Shown one piece after another: positions 14,941 to 22,885 of a stretch of 35,666 nucleotides of DNA. Position 1 is the stretch's first letter. Every line of letters starts with the position of its first letter. The stretch lies in NCBI GenBank assembly GCA_964512485.1, contig CAZEHJ010000035.1, positions 1 to 35,666 on the forward strand, written 5' to 3'. The notes under the pieces are model-generated. The model searched no databases. It saw only the letters and a program-made list of their open reading frames with translations, and had not been told where the DNA came from. The DNA comes from CAZEHJ01 sp964512485 (GTDB taxonomy: Bacteria > Bacteroidota > Rhodothermia > Rhodothermales > UBA10348). Both the position numbers and the translations under genes were made by a program.

Positions 14941-15275
14941 GTCGCCCCTCCGGTTTCACAAAGCATGTCGAGCAGGTCGCCCTTGCGGCCCACCGCGGCA
15001 ATCGAACGAATGTTCCACTGCACCCCCCGTGCCACCACGAAATCGGCCTCGGTCAGGGCCCGCGTCTCTGTCGACGAGCGCACGCGCAGCGTCGCAAGGC
15101 GCGCCGCTTCCAGCGCCCCGGCGGCCAGCTTCTCTTGTCCAGTCCTCTCCAGAACATCCGCCCAGACGGTGACCACATCGGCTGGCGCCCCCGACACGAC
15201 ATTGCCATAGCCGTCATCGACCTGCGCATAGCGGCGAAACGTGACGCGCTCGCGCAGATGCCCTGCACGCGCCAT
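14937..15275 (-). CDS. Head-tail joining / head closure protein
   Basis: 112 aa from the ATG at 15275 (TGATG with the upstream stop); the longer extension to 15518 is shadow sequence of the connector gene. AGHLRERVTFRRYAQVDDGYGNVVSGAPADVVTVWADVLERTGQE is the typical N-terminus of the phage head-tail joining family (R-x-x-F-x-R ... D-x-x-G-N ... WA-x-V), which includes SPP1 gp16 and GTA gp7. It closes the portal channel and gives the tail its docking surface. Confidence 0.87.
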   Translation of the reverse strand: MARAGHLRERVTFRRYAQVDDGYGNVVSGAPADVVTVWADVLERTGQEKLAAGALEAARLATLRVRSSTETRALTEADFVVARGVQWNIRSIAAVGRKGDLLDMLCETGGAT

Positions 15276-15844
15276 CAGGCACCGACCCAGCCCAGCCGGT
15301 GGGCGCCAACCAGCGCCTCGACCGCGAGCGGCAACTCTGTCGCAATCGTTCCGGTAACCACGGCCTCGCGGTGCTCGAACCAGTGGCCCACAAGTATCAG
15401 GATCGCGGTCTTCAACCCCGCGGGCACCGCCGCAACGCCAGCGGAAAACTGCACGGTAATGGCGTCTTCCCGCACCGACGTCGCCGGCCAGGACTGCCCG
15501 AGCTTGGGCCGCATCCACGGCCGCTCGGGATCGGGAAACAGATCGTAGTTGGCAACGCTGTCAGACAGGGTCGACCCGTCCGGATCGATATAGTTCACCT
15601 GGTCGATCGACTGCACCGGGACCTTGGGGAACATCACGTCGCCGGACGTCACGCGGAAACCGAACTGCCAGACCTCGTCGCCCAGAACCAGCCCGGTCAT
15701 CTCGCCAACCAGGTCGGTTGCCCCTTTGATCAACTCGCTGATCACGGTGTCGTCGTCGGACCCGTCGACGCGGCAATGCGCTTTGGCCTCGGTCAGCGTG
15801 ACGGGAAACACCGACATCGCTGTGACGCGGGTGGGGCGGATCAT
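15275..15844 (-). CDS. Head-tail connector (adaptor), HK97 gp6-like
   Basis: 189 aa. The segment PVTLTEAKAHCRVDGSDDDTVISELIKGATDLVGEMTGLVLGDEVWQF is the hallmark of phage gp6-like adaptors (L-x-E-x-K-x-H-L/C-R-V ... D-x-x-I-x-x-L-I-x-A-A). VPVQSIDQVNYIDPDG and FSAGVAAVPAGLKTAILILVGHWFEHREAV match the rest of the family. It forms the first ring under the portal. The true start may be the internal ATG of MSVFPVTL (residue 10), since the first nine residues are atypical. Confidence 0.88.
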   Translation of the reverse strand: MIRPTRVTAMSVFPVTLTEAKAHCRVDGSDDDTVISELIKGATDLVGEMTGLVLGDEVWQFGFRVTSGDVMFPKVPVQSIDQVNYIDPDGSTLSDSVANYDLFPDPERPWMRPKLGQSWPATSVREDAITVQFSAGVAAVPAGLKTAILILVGHWFEHREAVVTGTIATELPLAVEALVGAHRLGWVGA

Positions 15845-16023
15845 TTCGTCGCCGTCTCCGGACGGGCGCGTTTCGTCGCCGTCTGCGGCTTGGCGCTGCG
15901 CACCGGCTCGGCCTGGCCCGCTTCGATCATGCGGGCGGCCTCGCCTTTGGGAACGTCGATCTCGTCGCCGCGATTGAACGCGCCGTCAAGACCGCTGCGG
16001 GACACGAGAAGTCTGACTTTCAT
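15841..16023 (-). CDS. Small basic protein between connector and capsid (DUF7210-like)
   Basis: 60 aa. The start KVRLLVSRSGLDGAFNRGDEIDVPKGEAARMIEAGQAEPV resembles a small SH3-like protein often found between capsid and connector genes in alphaproteobacterial phages (DUF7210 in my recall). The C-terminus is Lys/Arg/Thr/Ala low complexity. A GGAG-type ribosome-binding site (AAGGAGAG) lies just upstream. Its stop overlaps the connector start (ATGA). Function unknown; presumably a minor head or neck component. Confidence 0.7.
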   Translation of the reverse strand: MKVRLLVSRSGLDGAFNRGDEIDVPKGEAARMIEAGQAEPVRSAKPQTATKRARPETATK

Positions 16024-16048
16024 TGAAACTCTCCTTCGGCAAAGGGAA

Positions 16049-16072
16049 GGGGGCGACCCGAAGGTCGCCCCC
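16049..16072 (-). terminator. UUCG-loop hairpin after the capsid gene (terminator-like)
   Basis: A perfect 10-bp stem (GGGGGCGACC / GGTCGCCCCC) closes a TTCG tetraloop on the minus strand, followed by TTCCCTTT. It lies between the capsid stop and the next start. It could be a partial terminator or an mRNA 3' stabiliser that raises capsid expression relative to downstream genes. Confidence 0.65.
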
Positions 16073-16095
16073 TCCGCTGTCAGCGGCCAGCAGGC

Positions 16096-17370
16096 TCAGA
16101 CCGCGGCGGTGATCAGGTGCTTGACGGCGGCGGTGTCGGTCAGTTCACCGTCGAACCGGACATACCCGGCCATCCCGAAGCCCGGCCAGAAGTCCTTGTC
16201 CTGCACGGCACCAACCAACGGCCCCCCGACCTTGCGGACGAAATACTTGCCGAAGTCACCGAACAGCACCACCTTCTTGGCGGCGGCCAGCGCGTCCATC
16301 GCCTGGTTGATGTGGTAGCGATAGCCAAGAATGTTGCCCGGAACGCCCTGCTGCACATTGCCCATCTGCCACAGGTAGTTGCCGTTGCCGTCCTTCAGCT
16401 TCCTGATCGCCGACAGCGTGCTGTCATTGAACATGAACACCGACCCCGGCGCCTCGCGATAGGCCGGATCGACCGAGTGGAGCAAATCCATGATCTCGTC
16501 GGCCGTCAGCGCCGCCGTGCCAGCGGCCGTCTTGCCCAGTGCCGAGGCGGTGACAATGCCATTCGGCTCGCCCGAGCCGGTTCCGGTGGTCAACTTGGTG
16601 TTGGCAATCCGCGCCAGCCGTTCCCCGAGCAGACTGCCGATCACCTGCTCGACGACGAAGAAGGAATCGTCCACAAGTTCCTTCGAGATGCGCAGAAACT
16701 CGGTGTTGTAGGCGTAGGCGTTCAGCGACTTCAGGCCGAAGGTCACGTCCTTGGCGCCGGTGTCGGCCAGCGTGGCCCCCTCCGTGTGCGTGCCGGCCGC
16801 GACAGCGGTGTCGTCGACCGTCGGGATGTCGATCTGGCCGCCACCGGTCGTGGTCAGCACGGTGGTGACGTTGTCGTCATACATCGGGCCATAGGCCGCC
16901 ATGGACTTGACCAGGATGTTGGCCAGTTCGGTCGGCACCAGGTAGCCACCCGCCGCATCGGTTCCGGCGGTCTGGGCCCGCTCTTCCGCGCCGATGCTTG
17001 CATATCCCGCCCGCAGGGCCGCACGCTGCTCCACACTCAGCAGGGCCTCGTTGCCCTGGGCCCGCAACATGGCGTGGAACGCCTCGCGGTAGTTTGGCAC
17101 AACGGCACCTTCGTCCGCGCCCGGGCTTTCACCGGCGGCGTTTGGGCGGCGCGGGTCCGGTTCGGACTTGGCCGACCGTTCGGCGCGCTCCAGTTTCTCC
17201 AGCCGCTCCGCGCGCGCGCCAAGCGCGTCGTGGTCAGCCATCATCTTGTCGAACTCGCGTTCAATCTCCTGGCCACGATCTTCGGGCGTGTCGCCCTTGA
17301 TCTCGTCCCATTTGGCACGGGCCTCGGTGGCAATCCGCGCCTGCTGCTCGCGCAGCTCTTTCAGGGTCTT
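16096..17370 (-). CDS. Major capsid protein, HK97 fold
   Basis: 424 aa from the ATG at 17370, preceded by AAAGGA at good spacing; an earlier in-frame start exists but lacks a site. Residues 1-115 are a charged coiled coil (LKELREQQARIATEARAKWDEI ... ERLEKLERAER) typical of the HK97 delta domain, which acts as an internal scaffold and is removed by the prohead protease. The mature part begins near 125-145 (TAGTDAAGGYLVP) and shows the family patterns VLTTTGGGQIDIPTVDDT, EFLRISKELVDDS, GEPNGIV and GNILGYRYHINQAM ... VLFGDFGKYFVRKV. It is bracketed by two stable UUCG hairpins. It is the best marker for taxonomy in this window. Confidence 0.95.
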   Translation of the reverse strand, partial: KTLKELREQQARIATEARAKWDEIKGDTPEDRGQEIEREFDKMMADHDALGARAERLEKLERAERSAKSEPDPRRPNAAGESPGADEGAVVPNYREAFHAMLRAQGNEALLSVEQRAALRAGYASIGAEERAQTAGTDAAGGYLVPTELANILVKSMAAYGPMYDDNVTTVLTTTGGGQIDIPTVDDTAVAAGTHTEGATLADTGAKDVTFGLKSLNAYAYNTEFLRISKELVDDSFFVVEQVIGSLLGERLARIANTKLTTGTGSGEPNGIVTASALGKTAAGTAALTADEIMDLLHSVDPAYREAPGSVFMFNDSTLSAIRKLKDGNGNYLWQMGNVQQGVPGNILGYRYHINQAMDALAAAKKVVLFGDFGKYFVRKVGGPLVGAVQDKDFWPGFGMAGYVRFDGELTDTAAVKHLITAAV

Positions 17371-17401
17371 CATGAGATGGTTCCTTTCTGTGTTCACCAT
17401 C

Positions 17402-17424
17402 AAAAAGGCCGCCCGAAGGCGGCC
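17402..17424 (-). terminator. Intrinsic terminator-like hairpin upstream of the capsid gene
   Basis: On the minus strand GGCCGCC-TTCG-GGCGGCC is followed directly by TTTTT, a textbook rho-independent terminator with a UUCG tetraloop. It lies between the protease stop and the capsid start, inside an otherwise continuous late operon. Read-through must therefore occur, or the capsid message must start or be processed here. Confidence 0.75.
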
Positions 17425-17453
17425 GCTCGATAGGCGTCCTGGCGCGGGGCCGG

Positions 17454-18059
17454 TCAGCCGTTCTCCCGGCCGATCCGGCCGAGGTAGTCCGTCTTCATCC
17501 GCAACCGCCGCTGCGTTGCCGCGAAATTGCCACTGCGGCGCTGTTGGTCACGATGCGCCGCAAGGCTGCGAAGCGCGATCTCGGTCCCGTCATAGGCCGG
17601 CCATGTCACCGCCGACACATCATGCAGCCGCACCGTTTTCAGCGTCCGCACGGCCACGTCGCCCGAGGTGTCCCACTCTTCCACTTCGGGAAAGAAGGCG
17701 AACGACATCTTGTCGATATCGCCGCGCCGCATCTTGTGAAGCACCCGCTGCGCGTCCGGGTCACCGGGCTCCAGCCGCGCGGCGATCTTCAAACCGTGGT
17801 CGTCTTCAGACAGGGTGAGCGTGCCCGAGCGGGTGCGGGCCATCACCGTGTCCTCGTCGTGGTTGAACAGGAAGGCGACATCGTCGCGGCCGATGGCGTC
17901 CGTGAAGGCGCCCGGCGCGATGCGTTCCCGGAAATAGCCGCCGATGTCGGCCTCCTGGTTGAAGACCGCCGCGTAGCCCGCGACCTGGATGTCGCCCTCG
18001 CTTTCACGCACCTCGGCCGGGAGCCGGATGAACTGGCCGCGCGCTTCGAACTTACCCAT
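17454..18059 (-). CDS. Prohead protease (HK97 family, U35)
   Basis: 201 aa from the ATG at 18059, which has AAGGAGG five bases upstream; an in-frame start at 18080 is less likely. EGDIQVAGYAAVFNQEADIGGYFRERIAPGAFTDAI is the family N-terminus. The catalytic pair appears as His in VAFLFNHDEDTVMART and Ser in RRGDIDKMSFAFFP, followed by RTLKTVRLHDVSAVTWPAYDGTEIALRS. It cleaves the capsid delta domain and itself during prohead maturation. It overlaps the portal gene by eight bases. Confidence 0.93.
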   Translation of the reverse strand: MGKFEARGQFIRLPAEVRESEGDIQVAGYAAVFNQEADIGGYFRERIAPGAFTDAIGRDDVAFLFNHDEDTVMARTRSGTLTLSEDDHGLKIAARLEPGDPDAQRVLHKMRRGDIDKMSFAFFPEVEEWDTSGDVAVRTLKTVRLHDVSAVTWPAYDGTEIALRSLAAHRDQQRRSGNFAATQRRLRMKTDYLGRIGRENG

Positions 18060-19290
18060 TTTTGCCTCCTTGCGGCGCACCGGGCTGGCTGCCCAGCGGC
18101 ACGGTCGCCCCTTGAATCATCAACTGATCGCCCCCGGCCTTCTTCTCCCGGTTCTCCATGACCCTGATTTCTTCCGGGGTCAGGATCGCGTTCTGAATGC
18201 CAAGGGCATAGCCCTCCATCCGGGTCTTGAAATCGCCGCGCAGCAGGCCATCCACGTTGATCTCAACGTAGCGGTCGGTGCGCCCGCGGCCGAACAGCTT
18301 GAGGTTCAGCTCCTGCTCGATCTGCCGCACCCAGCGCGACAGCGTATGCTTCACGAAGTGGAGGTCCTGCTGTTCCGAATTTGAAAACGTCCCGTGGGTC
18401 AGGTCCTGCAGGAACGTGGGCGGCAGGCTGTAGATGCGTGCCACCTGTTCAACGCTCCAGCGCTGCAACTCGACCAGCTGGTTCTTTTCGGGATCCACCC
18501 CGATCGGTTTGACCTCCAGCCCCAGCGGCAGCGTCAAGGCCTGCCGCCCCTCGGCCGCGGCCTTCTTGACCGCGGCCTCCAGGTCGTCGCCGGCGCGCTG
18601 CAGCGCCGCCGTGCTTTGGAAGTTTCCGGTGATGGCGAACGGCGGCACGCCGCCCTTCTGCAAATATCGCGAGGCGTATCGCGTCGCCGCAATCGCCAGG
18701 CCGATGACGTCCTTGTTCGCGGCAATCGGCCCGCGATGGCTCAGACCGTCACTGCGCAACATGAACGGCAGATCGATGATATCCTCGGCGCCATAGACCA
18801 CGGGGCGCTGGTTGGGCGGGCGGTATTCGTAGCTTTGCGTCCAGTCCCGACGGCGGATCGTGACGTGCGACGGGTCCAGTGGCCAGATGTTGATGACCTC
18901 TCCCGAAGGCGCCCGCTCGATGAAGCTCAGCCAACGCCCGCCCGTCAGAAGGTGCTCCATCGACAGCTTTCGCCAGGCAAAGGACGTCGTGGCCGGGTTG
19001 ACCGCGCCGCTGAGCAAAGCCGCGATGCCGCCGACGACCTTCTTCCGGCCGCCATCGTCTGCGCGATCATAGACCGGCAGCGGCAATCCCGCGATTGTCC
19101 CGGCCAGGAAATTGACCGCCGCCCACAGCGCCGGGACCCCCAGCGCGCTGTCAGTCGTGACAGCAATATCGCTGACCGACATCGCGCCCGCGTCAAGGCC
19201 CAGGATGCGCAGGAAGTTCGGGTCGCTCTGCGGCACCGCGACATCCGGGGCCGCCCGCTCTTCGCGTTGACGAAAGGGCCAGAGTTTCAT
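18052..19290 (-). CDS. Portal protein, HK97 family
   Basis: 412 aa, the normal length. VTTDSALGVPALWAAVNFLAGTIAGLPLPVYDR and WRKLSMEHLLTGGRWLSFIERAPSGEVINIWPLDPSHVTIRR are standard HK97 portal segments. QRWSVEQVARIYSLPPTFLQDLTHGTFSNSEQQDLHFVKHTLSRWVRQIEQELNLKLF is the conserved stem and crown region. The portal is the dodecameric ring through which terminase pumps DNA. The start overlaps the large-terminase stop (ATGA at 19290-19287). Confidence 0.95.
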   Translation of the reverse strand: MKLWPFRQREERAAPDVAVPQSDPNFLRILGLDAGAMSVSDIAVTTDSALGVPALWAAVNFLAGTIAGLPLPVYDRADDGGRKKVVGGIAALLSGAVNPATTSFAWRKLSMEHLLTGGRWLSFIERAPSGEVINIWPLDPSHVTIRRRDWTQSYEYRPPNQRPVVYGAEDIIDLPFMLRSDGLSHRGPIAANKDVIGLAIAATRYASRYLQKGGVPPFAITGNFQSTAALQRAGDDLEAAVKKAAAEGRQALTLPLGLEVKPIGVDPEKNQLVELQRWSVEQVARIYSLPPTFLQDLTHGTFSNSEQQDLHFVKHTLSRWVRQIEQELNLKLFGRGRTDRYVEINVDGLLRGDFKTRMEGYALGIQNAILTPEEIRVMENREKKAGGDQLMIQGATVPLGSQPGAPQGGKNG

Positions 19291-21002
19291 GCGCTCATCC
19301 TGAATTCAGGGTCCATGTCCCAGGGGGTGGCCGGAAGGGCGGCCATCGGGTTGCGCGCCATCAGCATGAAGGCGTTCAGCATCGCGATCACCGGATCGAT
19401 CTTGGCCTTGCCGGCCGTCGCCTTCTCCATCGCCACTGCCGAGCCCCGCTGCTCGATCTTGGCATTGCCGATGCACCAGTTCATCAGCCGCTGGCCCGAG
19501 TGACGAAACGACCCGTCCTTCAGCATGCGCTCCAGTCCCCAGATCGCCGGGCTCAGCCTGTAGCCCTGGCCGACCCGCGGCATCTGGTCCTCGATGATGC
19601 CTCGCGCCGCCATCGCTTGGGTGAAGGCCACGACACCTTGCGGATCGACACCGATGGCCTCGGCCCGAGGCAGCAGGCCAGCCGTCTTCAGGCGTTCAGC
19701 CAGGGCCGCCACGCCGTCCAGGTCTGCCTGGGGTTCGGCACCCGATACCACCGTCAGATCGCCGTCTTCAGCGAAGCCGCGCAGCGCCGAGGCAACCTCC
19801 TTGCGCCGCGCGAAGACGTCCTCGTGGGCCCAGGCGTGCGCCCAGTGCAGCCAGTTGCCGGTCGTGGCGCAACGCCCCAGCACGGCCACGCCAAGCAGAT
19901 CGTCCAGTCCGCCACCGTCGACCCCCATCACCGCGACGTCTGATCGTTCGATGATCTCGTCAAGCGTCAGTTCCGGGTCCTCGGCGGCGCCCCAATACTC
20001 GGCCGCCAGCCAGCTCTCGACCCGCAGGCCCACGCCGATCTCGACGTTGAAGTGTTGCGAGGCGGTCAGCGCCAGGGCGGCGGGCCCATCCATTTCGGCT
20101 TTCTTCAGCTCGTCATGCAGGAAAACGGGATCGACCGACCGGCCGTAATTCGGATTGACCAGCGGCCATGTCTCGGGGTTCTTCCAGTCCTTGGCCAGGT
20201 CAGGCGGAAGCTCGTAAAGCAATGGCAACAGCGGCCAGTCCAGTTCGCCGTCGCGCACCGCGCGGGCCCGGGTCAGTTCCTTGTCGAACACGCCGGACGG
20301 CGGCCCCTTCGACTGGGTGGTGATCTGCATCAGAAAACCATCGGGGCGCGACGCCATGGCGCCGCGAATCTCCGAGAAGATGTCGGCGGCCGCCGCCTTG
20401 CGGATGAACTCATGGGTCTCGTCGATCAACGTGTATGTGGCCCGACCCCCGGTAACCACGCTGGTGTCGGCGGCCTTGATCATGATCTCGGCCTCCAGCA
20501 GCCGGTGACGTATCGTCTTCAGGTGGTCGCGGATATGAAACAGTTTCGACAACTCCTGGTCGCACTCGATGATGCCCTTGGCATTGCGAAAAGCCGTGTC
20601 GGCAATCTTCATCGTCGGCGCGATCAGCAGCAGCTCGGCCCGGGGGCGCTCGTTCATGATCGCCGCGGTCACGATCATCGCCGCCGCGATCGAGGACTTG
20701 CCATTCTTCTTCGGCACCAGGATGAAGAACTCGCGCAGCATCCGTCGCTTCGTCTCCGGGTCGAAACTGCCGAACACCACCCGAACCAGGTCGAACACCC
20801 AGTCGGCGCACAGTTCGCCGTAGGTCGGCAACCCCGGCTCGTCCGGCATCCGCAGCCGTTTGAAGATGCGCAAGGCGCGCTCGCCCTGGTCGTCGAATAG
20901 CGGCAGGTCCGGCAGCAGCGACCGGCCTTCGCGGATACGGTCACCCCAATCCGGCACCGCCGTCGACCAGCCCGTTCGATCCAGCGGCAGGGTTTTGGTC
21001 AT
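19287..21002 (-). CDS. terL: Terminase large subunit
   Basis: 571 aa from the ATG at 21002, two bases after the small-subunit stop, with GAGGA upstream; a longer frame to 21122 only overlaps that gene. Walker A is FFILVPKKNGKSS (about 93-104) and Walker B TYTLIDETHEF (about 190-199) in the ATPase domain. The C-terminal nuclease domain shows acidic metal ligands in VAVMGVDGGGLDDLLGVAVLG and AIGVDPQGVV. This is the Terminase_1 (HK97/phiC31-like) family. It cuts concatemers and drives packaging, together with the small subunit and possibly the HNH protein upstream. Confidence 0.95.
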   Translation of the reverse strand: MTKTLPLDRTGWSTAVPDWGDRIREGRSLLPDLPLFDDQGERALRIFKRLRMPDEPGLPTYGELCADWVFDLVRVVFGSFDPETKRRMLREFFILVPKKNGKSSIAAAMIVTAAIMNERPRAELLLIAPTMKIADTAFRNAKGIIECDQELSKLFHIRDHLKTIRHRLLEAEIMIKAADTSVVTGGRATYTLIDETHEFIRKAAAADIFSEIRGAMASRPDGFLMQITTQSKGPPSGVFDKELTRARAVRDGELDWPLLPLLYELPPDLAKDWKNPETWPLVNPNYGRSVDPVFLHDELKKAEMDGPAALALTASQHFNVEIGVGLRVESWLAAEYWGAAEDPELTLDEIIERSDVAVMGVDGGGLDDLLGVAVLGRCATTGNWLHWAHAWAHEDVFARRKEVASALRGFAEDGDLTVVSGAEPQADLDGVAALAERLKTAGLLPRAEAIGVDPQGVVAFTQAMAARGIIEDQMPRVGQGYRLSPAIWGLERMLKDGSFRHSGQRLMNWCIGNAKIEQRGSAVAMEKATAGKAKIDPVIAMLNAFMLMARNPMAALPATPWDMDPEFRMSA

Positions 21003-21003
21003 G

Positions 21004-21492
21004 TCAGTTGATCCTCTGCGTCGGGCTGAGAAGATCGTCGCCCCAGTCCGAGCCCTCGCCGGCCACTTGCGCCTCCAGCTGGGCCACGGCTTTCTTGCCC
21101 AGCTTCGCCGGCTTTTCGTCATCCTCGTCCCGCGCCTGCACCCGTCTCGCGGCTTCCATGAGGTCGGACTTTTCGAGCATGCGATTGAGCTCGCGAAGCG
21201 CCGTCATGTTGCCCTCGTCCAGCGCCGCCTGCGCCACCGCCTCGAAGCGCCGCGCCTCCAGCCGGTCGCGCATCTGGTCGCGCACCTTGAGGTCGGATCT
21301 AAAATACCGCTTCAGGGTTGCGGCCGACACGTCAAGCGCATTGGCGATCCGCGTGTTCGACCAGCCTATTGCCAGTAACAGTTTGACTTTGTTGCGATCT
21401 TTCTCTGTAGGCTCATACGGCGGCCGCCCACGACACCCTCGCCCCGGCCGGGAAGGGTTCCCGAACAGGTCAGATTCTGCATCCTGCGCCAA
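21004..21492 (-). CDS. terS: Terminase small subunit
   Basis: 162 aa from a TTG at 21492 with GGAGAG upstream. No ATG or GTG is better placed, and the reading further upstream crosses a G/C-rich non-coding stretch. The N-terminal DNA-binding helix-turn-helix is KVKLLLAIGWSNTRIANALDVSAATLKRYFRSDLK. A long charged helical region (RDQMRDRLEARRFEAVAQAALDEGNMTALRELNRMLEKSD) suited to oligomerisation follows, then an acidic tail. It recognises the packaging site, plausibly in the spacer directly upstream. The family was assigned from the HTH layout and the position before terL. Confidence 0.82.
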   Translation of the reverse strand: MAQDAESDLFGNPSRPGRGCRGRPPYEPTEKDRNKVKLLLAIGWSNTRIANALDVSAATLKRYFRSDLKVRDQMRDRLEARRFEAVAQAALDEGNMTALRELNRMLEKSDLMEAARRVQARDEDDEKPAKLGKKAVAQLEAQVAGEGSDWGDDLLSPTQRIN

Positions 21493-21635
21493 AAAAACTC
21501 TCCGCGTGAGGGAACAGGGCCGGTAGAGCGGCGGCGGCCGGTGGGGGATTGACCCCCCCCTACCCCTACCTGTAGCGCGCCCGGGGTCGCGCCGCCGGGC
21601 CCGACCATGGCGGGCCCTCGCCCCGGTGTGACCCT
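21493..21635. other. Non-coding spacer before terS: candidate packaging (cos/pac) region
   Basis: 143 bases without a credible gene. It holds a 7-bp inverted repeat with a 7-base loop (GGGCCCG at 21597-21603, CGGGCCC at 21611-21617) and a GGGGG-ATTGA-CCCCC inverted repeat at 21543-21557 inside a run of eight C. HK97-type phages often keep cos between the HNH and terminase genes. The assignment is by position and symmetry only. Confidence 0.4.
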
Positions 21636-21980
21636 CTACCCCTTGTTGCGCGCCGCGCGGCGCTCCTGTTTCTGTTTCTTCGAATTGTGGCACCGCGCGC
21701 ATAGCGTCTGCACGTTGCCGGCGTCCCAGAACCTGGCCGGATCGCCCCGATGGGCCCGCACGTGGTCCGCGTGCAGCTGCCCGGTGTCGGCCTCGATCCG
21801 CCCGCACATCGCACAGGTGAAGTGGTCCCGCACCAGACAGGACCATCGCAGCTTCTTCCATCGCGCCAGCCCATACCACTTGCGCCACGGCGCCCGATCC
21901 GAGCGGCGACGGTCATAGTCGGACACCGGCAGCAGGAAGGGCAGGTCGGACTTGAGCCGCGGTCCCAGCGGCTTCAGCAT
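21636..21980 (-). CDS. HNH endonuclease (HK97 gp74-like)
   Basis: 114 aa from the ATG at 21980; a TTG at 22001 and a GTG at 21995 are alternative in-frame starts. The C-terminal half is a clear HNH nuclease: CAMCGRIEADTGQLHADHVRAHRGDPARFWDAGNVQTLCARCHNSKKQKQ. It has two Cys-x2-Cys zinc pairs, the ADH catalytic His, the central Asn and the final His. Proteins of this type next to terminase are needed for cos cleavage and packaging in HK97-like phages. It is the first gene after the candidate late promoter. Confidence 0.9.
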   Translation of the reverse strand: MLKPLGPRLKSDLPFLLPVSDYDRRRSDRAPWRKWYGLARWKKLRWSCLVRDHFTCAMCGRIEADTGQLHADHVRAHRGDPARFWDAGNVQTLCARCHNSKKQKQERRAARNKG

Positions 21981-22009
21981 CTTCACCGGTCGCACCCCCA
22001 AAACGCAAC

Positions 22010-22038
22010 GCGCCCGGCGGGGTGGTCCCTCCGGGCGC
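22010..22038 (-). terminator. Leader hairpin downstream of the late promoter (attenuator-like)
   Basis: An 8-bp GC stem (GCGCCCGG at 22010-22017, CCGGGCGC at 22031-22038) with a 13-base loop, followed on the minus strand by a weak T-rich stretch (GTTGCGTTTTG). It lies between the TTGACA/TATTGA promoter and the HNH start, the position of tR' in lambda. Confidence 0.45.
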
Positions 22039-22059
22039 GGCTGTGTTCACTGTCGCCAG

Positions 22060-22088
22060 TCAATAGATGTAAAATCGAGTGATGTCAA
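22060..22088 (-). promoter_or_regulatory. Candidate late promoter
   Basis: On the minus strand, TTGACA (22088-22083) is separated by exactly 17 bases from TATTGA (22065-22060). The stretch is AT-rich in an otherwise GC-rich genome and sits immediately before the packaging and structural operon. Transcription would start near 22053, leaving a leader of about 70 bases. Confidence 0.6.
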
Positions 22089-22885
22089 TTCGCCTTGTTT
22101 CTTTGACGTTGCCCAAATTCCTGCACCGCCCAGGGCCGCATGGGCGGCATCCGGTCGGTGATCTCGACCCAGCGCAGGTCAACCGCGCGCAGGAACGCGG
22201 ACAGCGTCACCATGTGGCCCCACCAGTCCAGCCATGTGCGCCGGGCCGCCGCGATCTCGGCCGCATCCGGGACAAAGCGCACCGGTGTCGCCCGCACCTG
22301 GCGCTCGACCCAACCGCGGCGCCCGTGGTAGCGAATGGTCTCGACCACCTCCGCCTTGCCCATGGCAGCGCCATGCCGCGTGGCACGGCTCCACGCGACC
22401 GGCACACATTTCGGGACCACGCCGACCAGCGGGTCGGGGCTGCGCATGCTGCGCGCCAGCTCGGCCACCCACAGCGCCTCGGCCGGGCGCAGCTGCGACT
22501 GCACAGCGTCGGCGATCAGCTCGGCATCGTCGGCGGGCGACGACCGGCCGCGGCTGGTGTCGACTTCCTGGCCCAGCATGGCGCGCTCCATCAGCACGAA
22601 CTCCATCCCGAAGGCCGGCGCCTGCGGGGCGCCGCTGTCGTTGAAACGCAGGCGGGCCATCTCGACCCCGAAGGCCCACTCCAGCGCCTGCCGGATGCCC
22701 ATCTGCCGCACCCGGCGCGGCGCCGGAGCCAGCGAAACGCCGGACCACCGGGCCGCGGCGTCGGCATCCCCCCTTGCGTCCGAGACCACCGGCGGCGGCG
22801 TGCGCGGCCCGACCCGGCGCACCATGCCGTCGGCCACCACCTTGGCGATCAGCGCCCGCTCTTGCGGGCTCAACGCGGCCGTCAT
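22085..22885 (-). CDS. Protein of unknown function before the late promoter, antiterminator candidate
   Basis: 266 aa from the ATG at 22885 (ATGA with the upstream stop). Mostly helical with many Arg and Trp. Notable segments are SPQERALIAKVVADGMVRRVG at the N-terminus and RRTWLDWWGHMVTLSAFLRAVDLRWVEITDRMPPMRPW at the C-terminus. There is no zinc finger or obvious HTH. It is the last gene before the candidate late promoter and its leader hairpin, the slot of lambda Q-type antiterminators and RinA/ArpU activators. That is inference from place alone; the family is not recognised. Confidence 0.6.
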   Translation of the reverse strand: MTAALSPQERALIAKVVADGMVRRVGPRTPPPVVSDARGDADAAARWSGVSLAPAPRRVRQMGIRQALEWAFGVEMARLRFNDSGAPQAPAFGMEFVLMERAMLGQEVDTSRGRSSPADDAELIADAVQSQLRPAEALWVAELARSMRSPDPLVGVVPKCVPVAWSRATRHGAAMGKAEVVETIRYHGRRGWVERQVRATPVRFVPDAAEIAAARRTWLDWWGHMVTLSAFLRAVDLRWVEITDRMPPMRPWAVQEFGQRQRNKAN

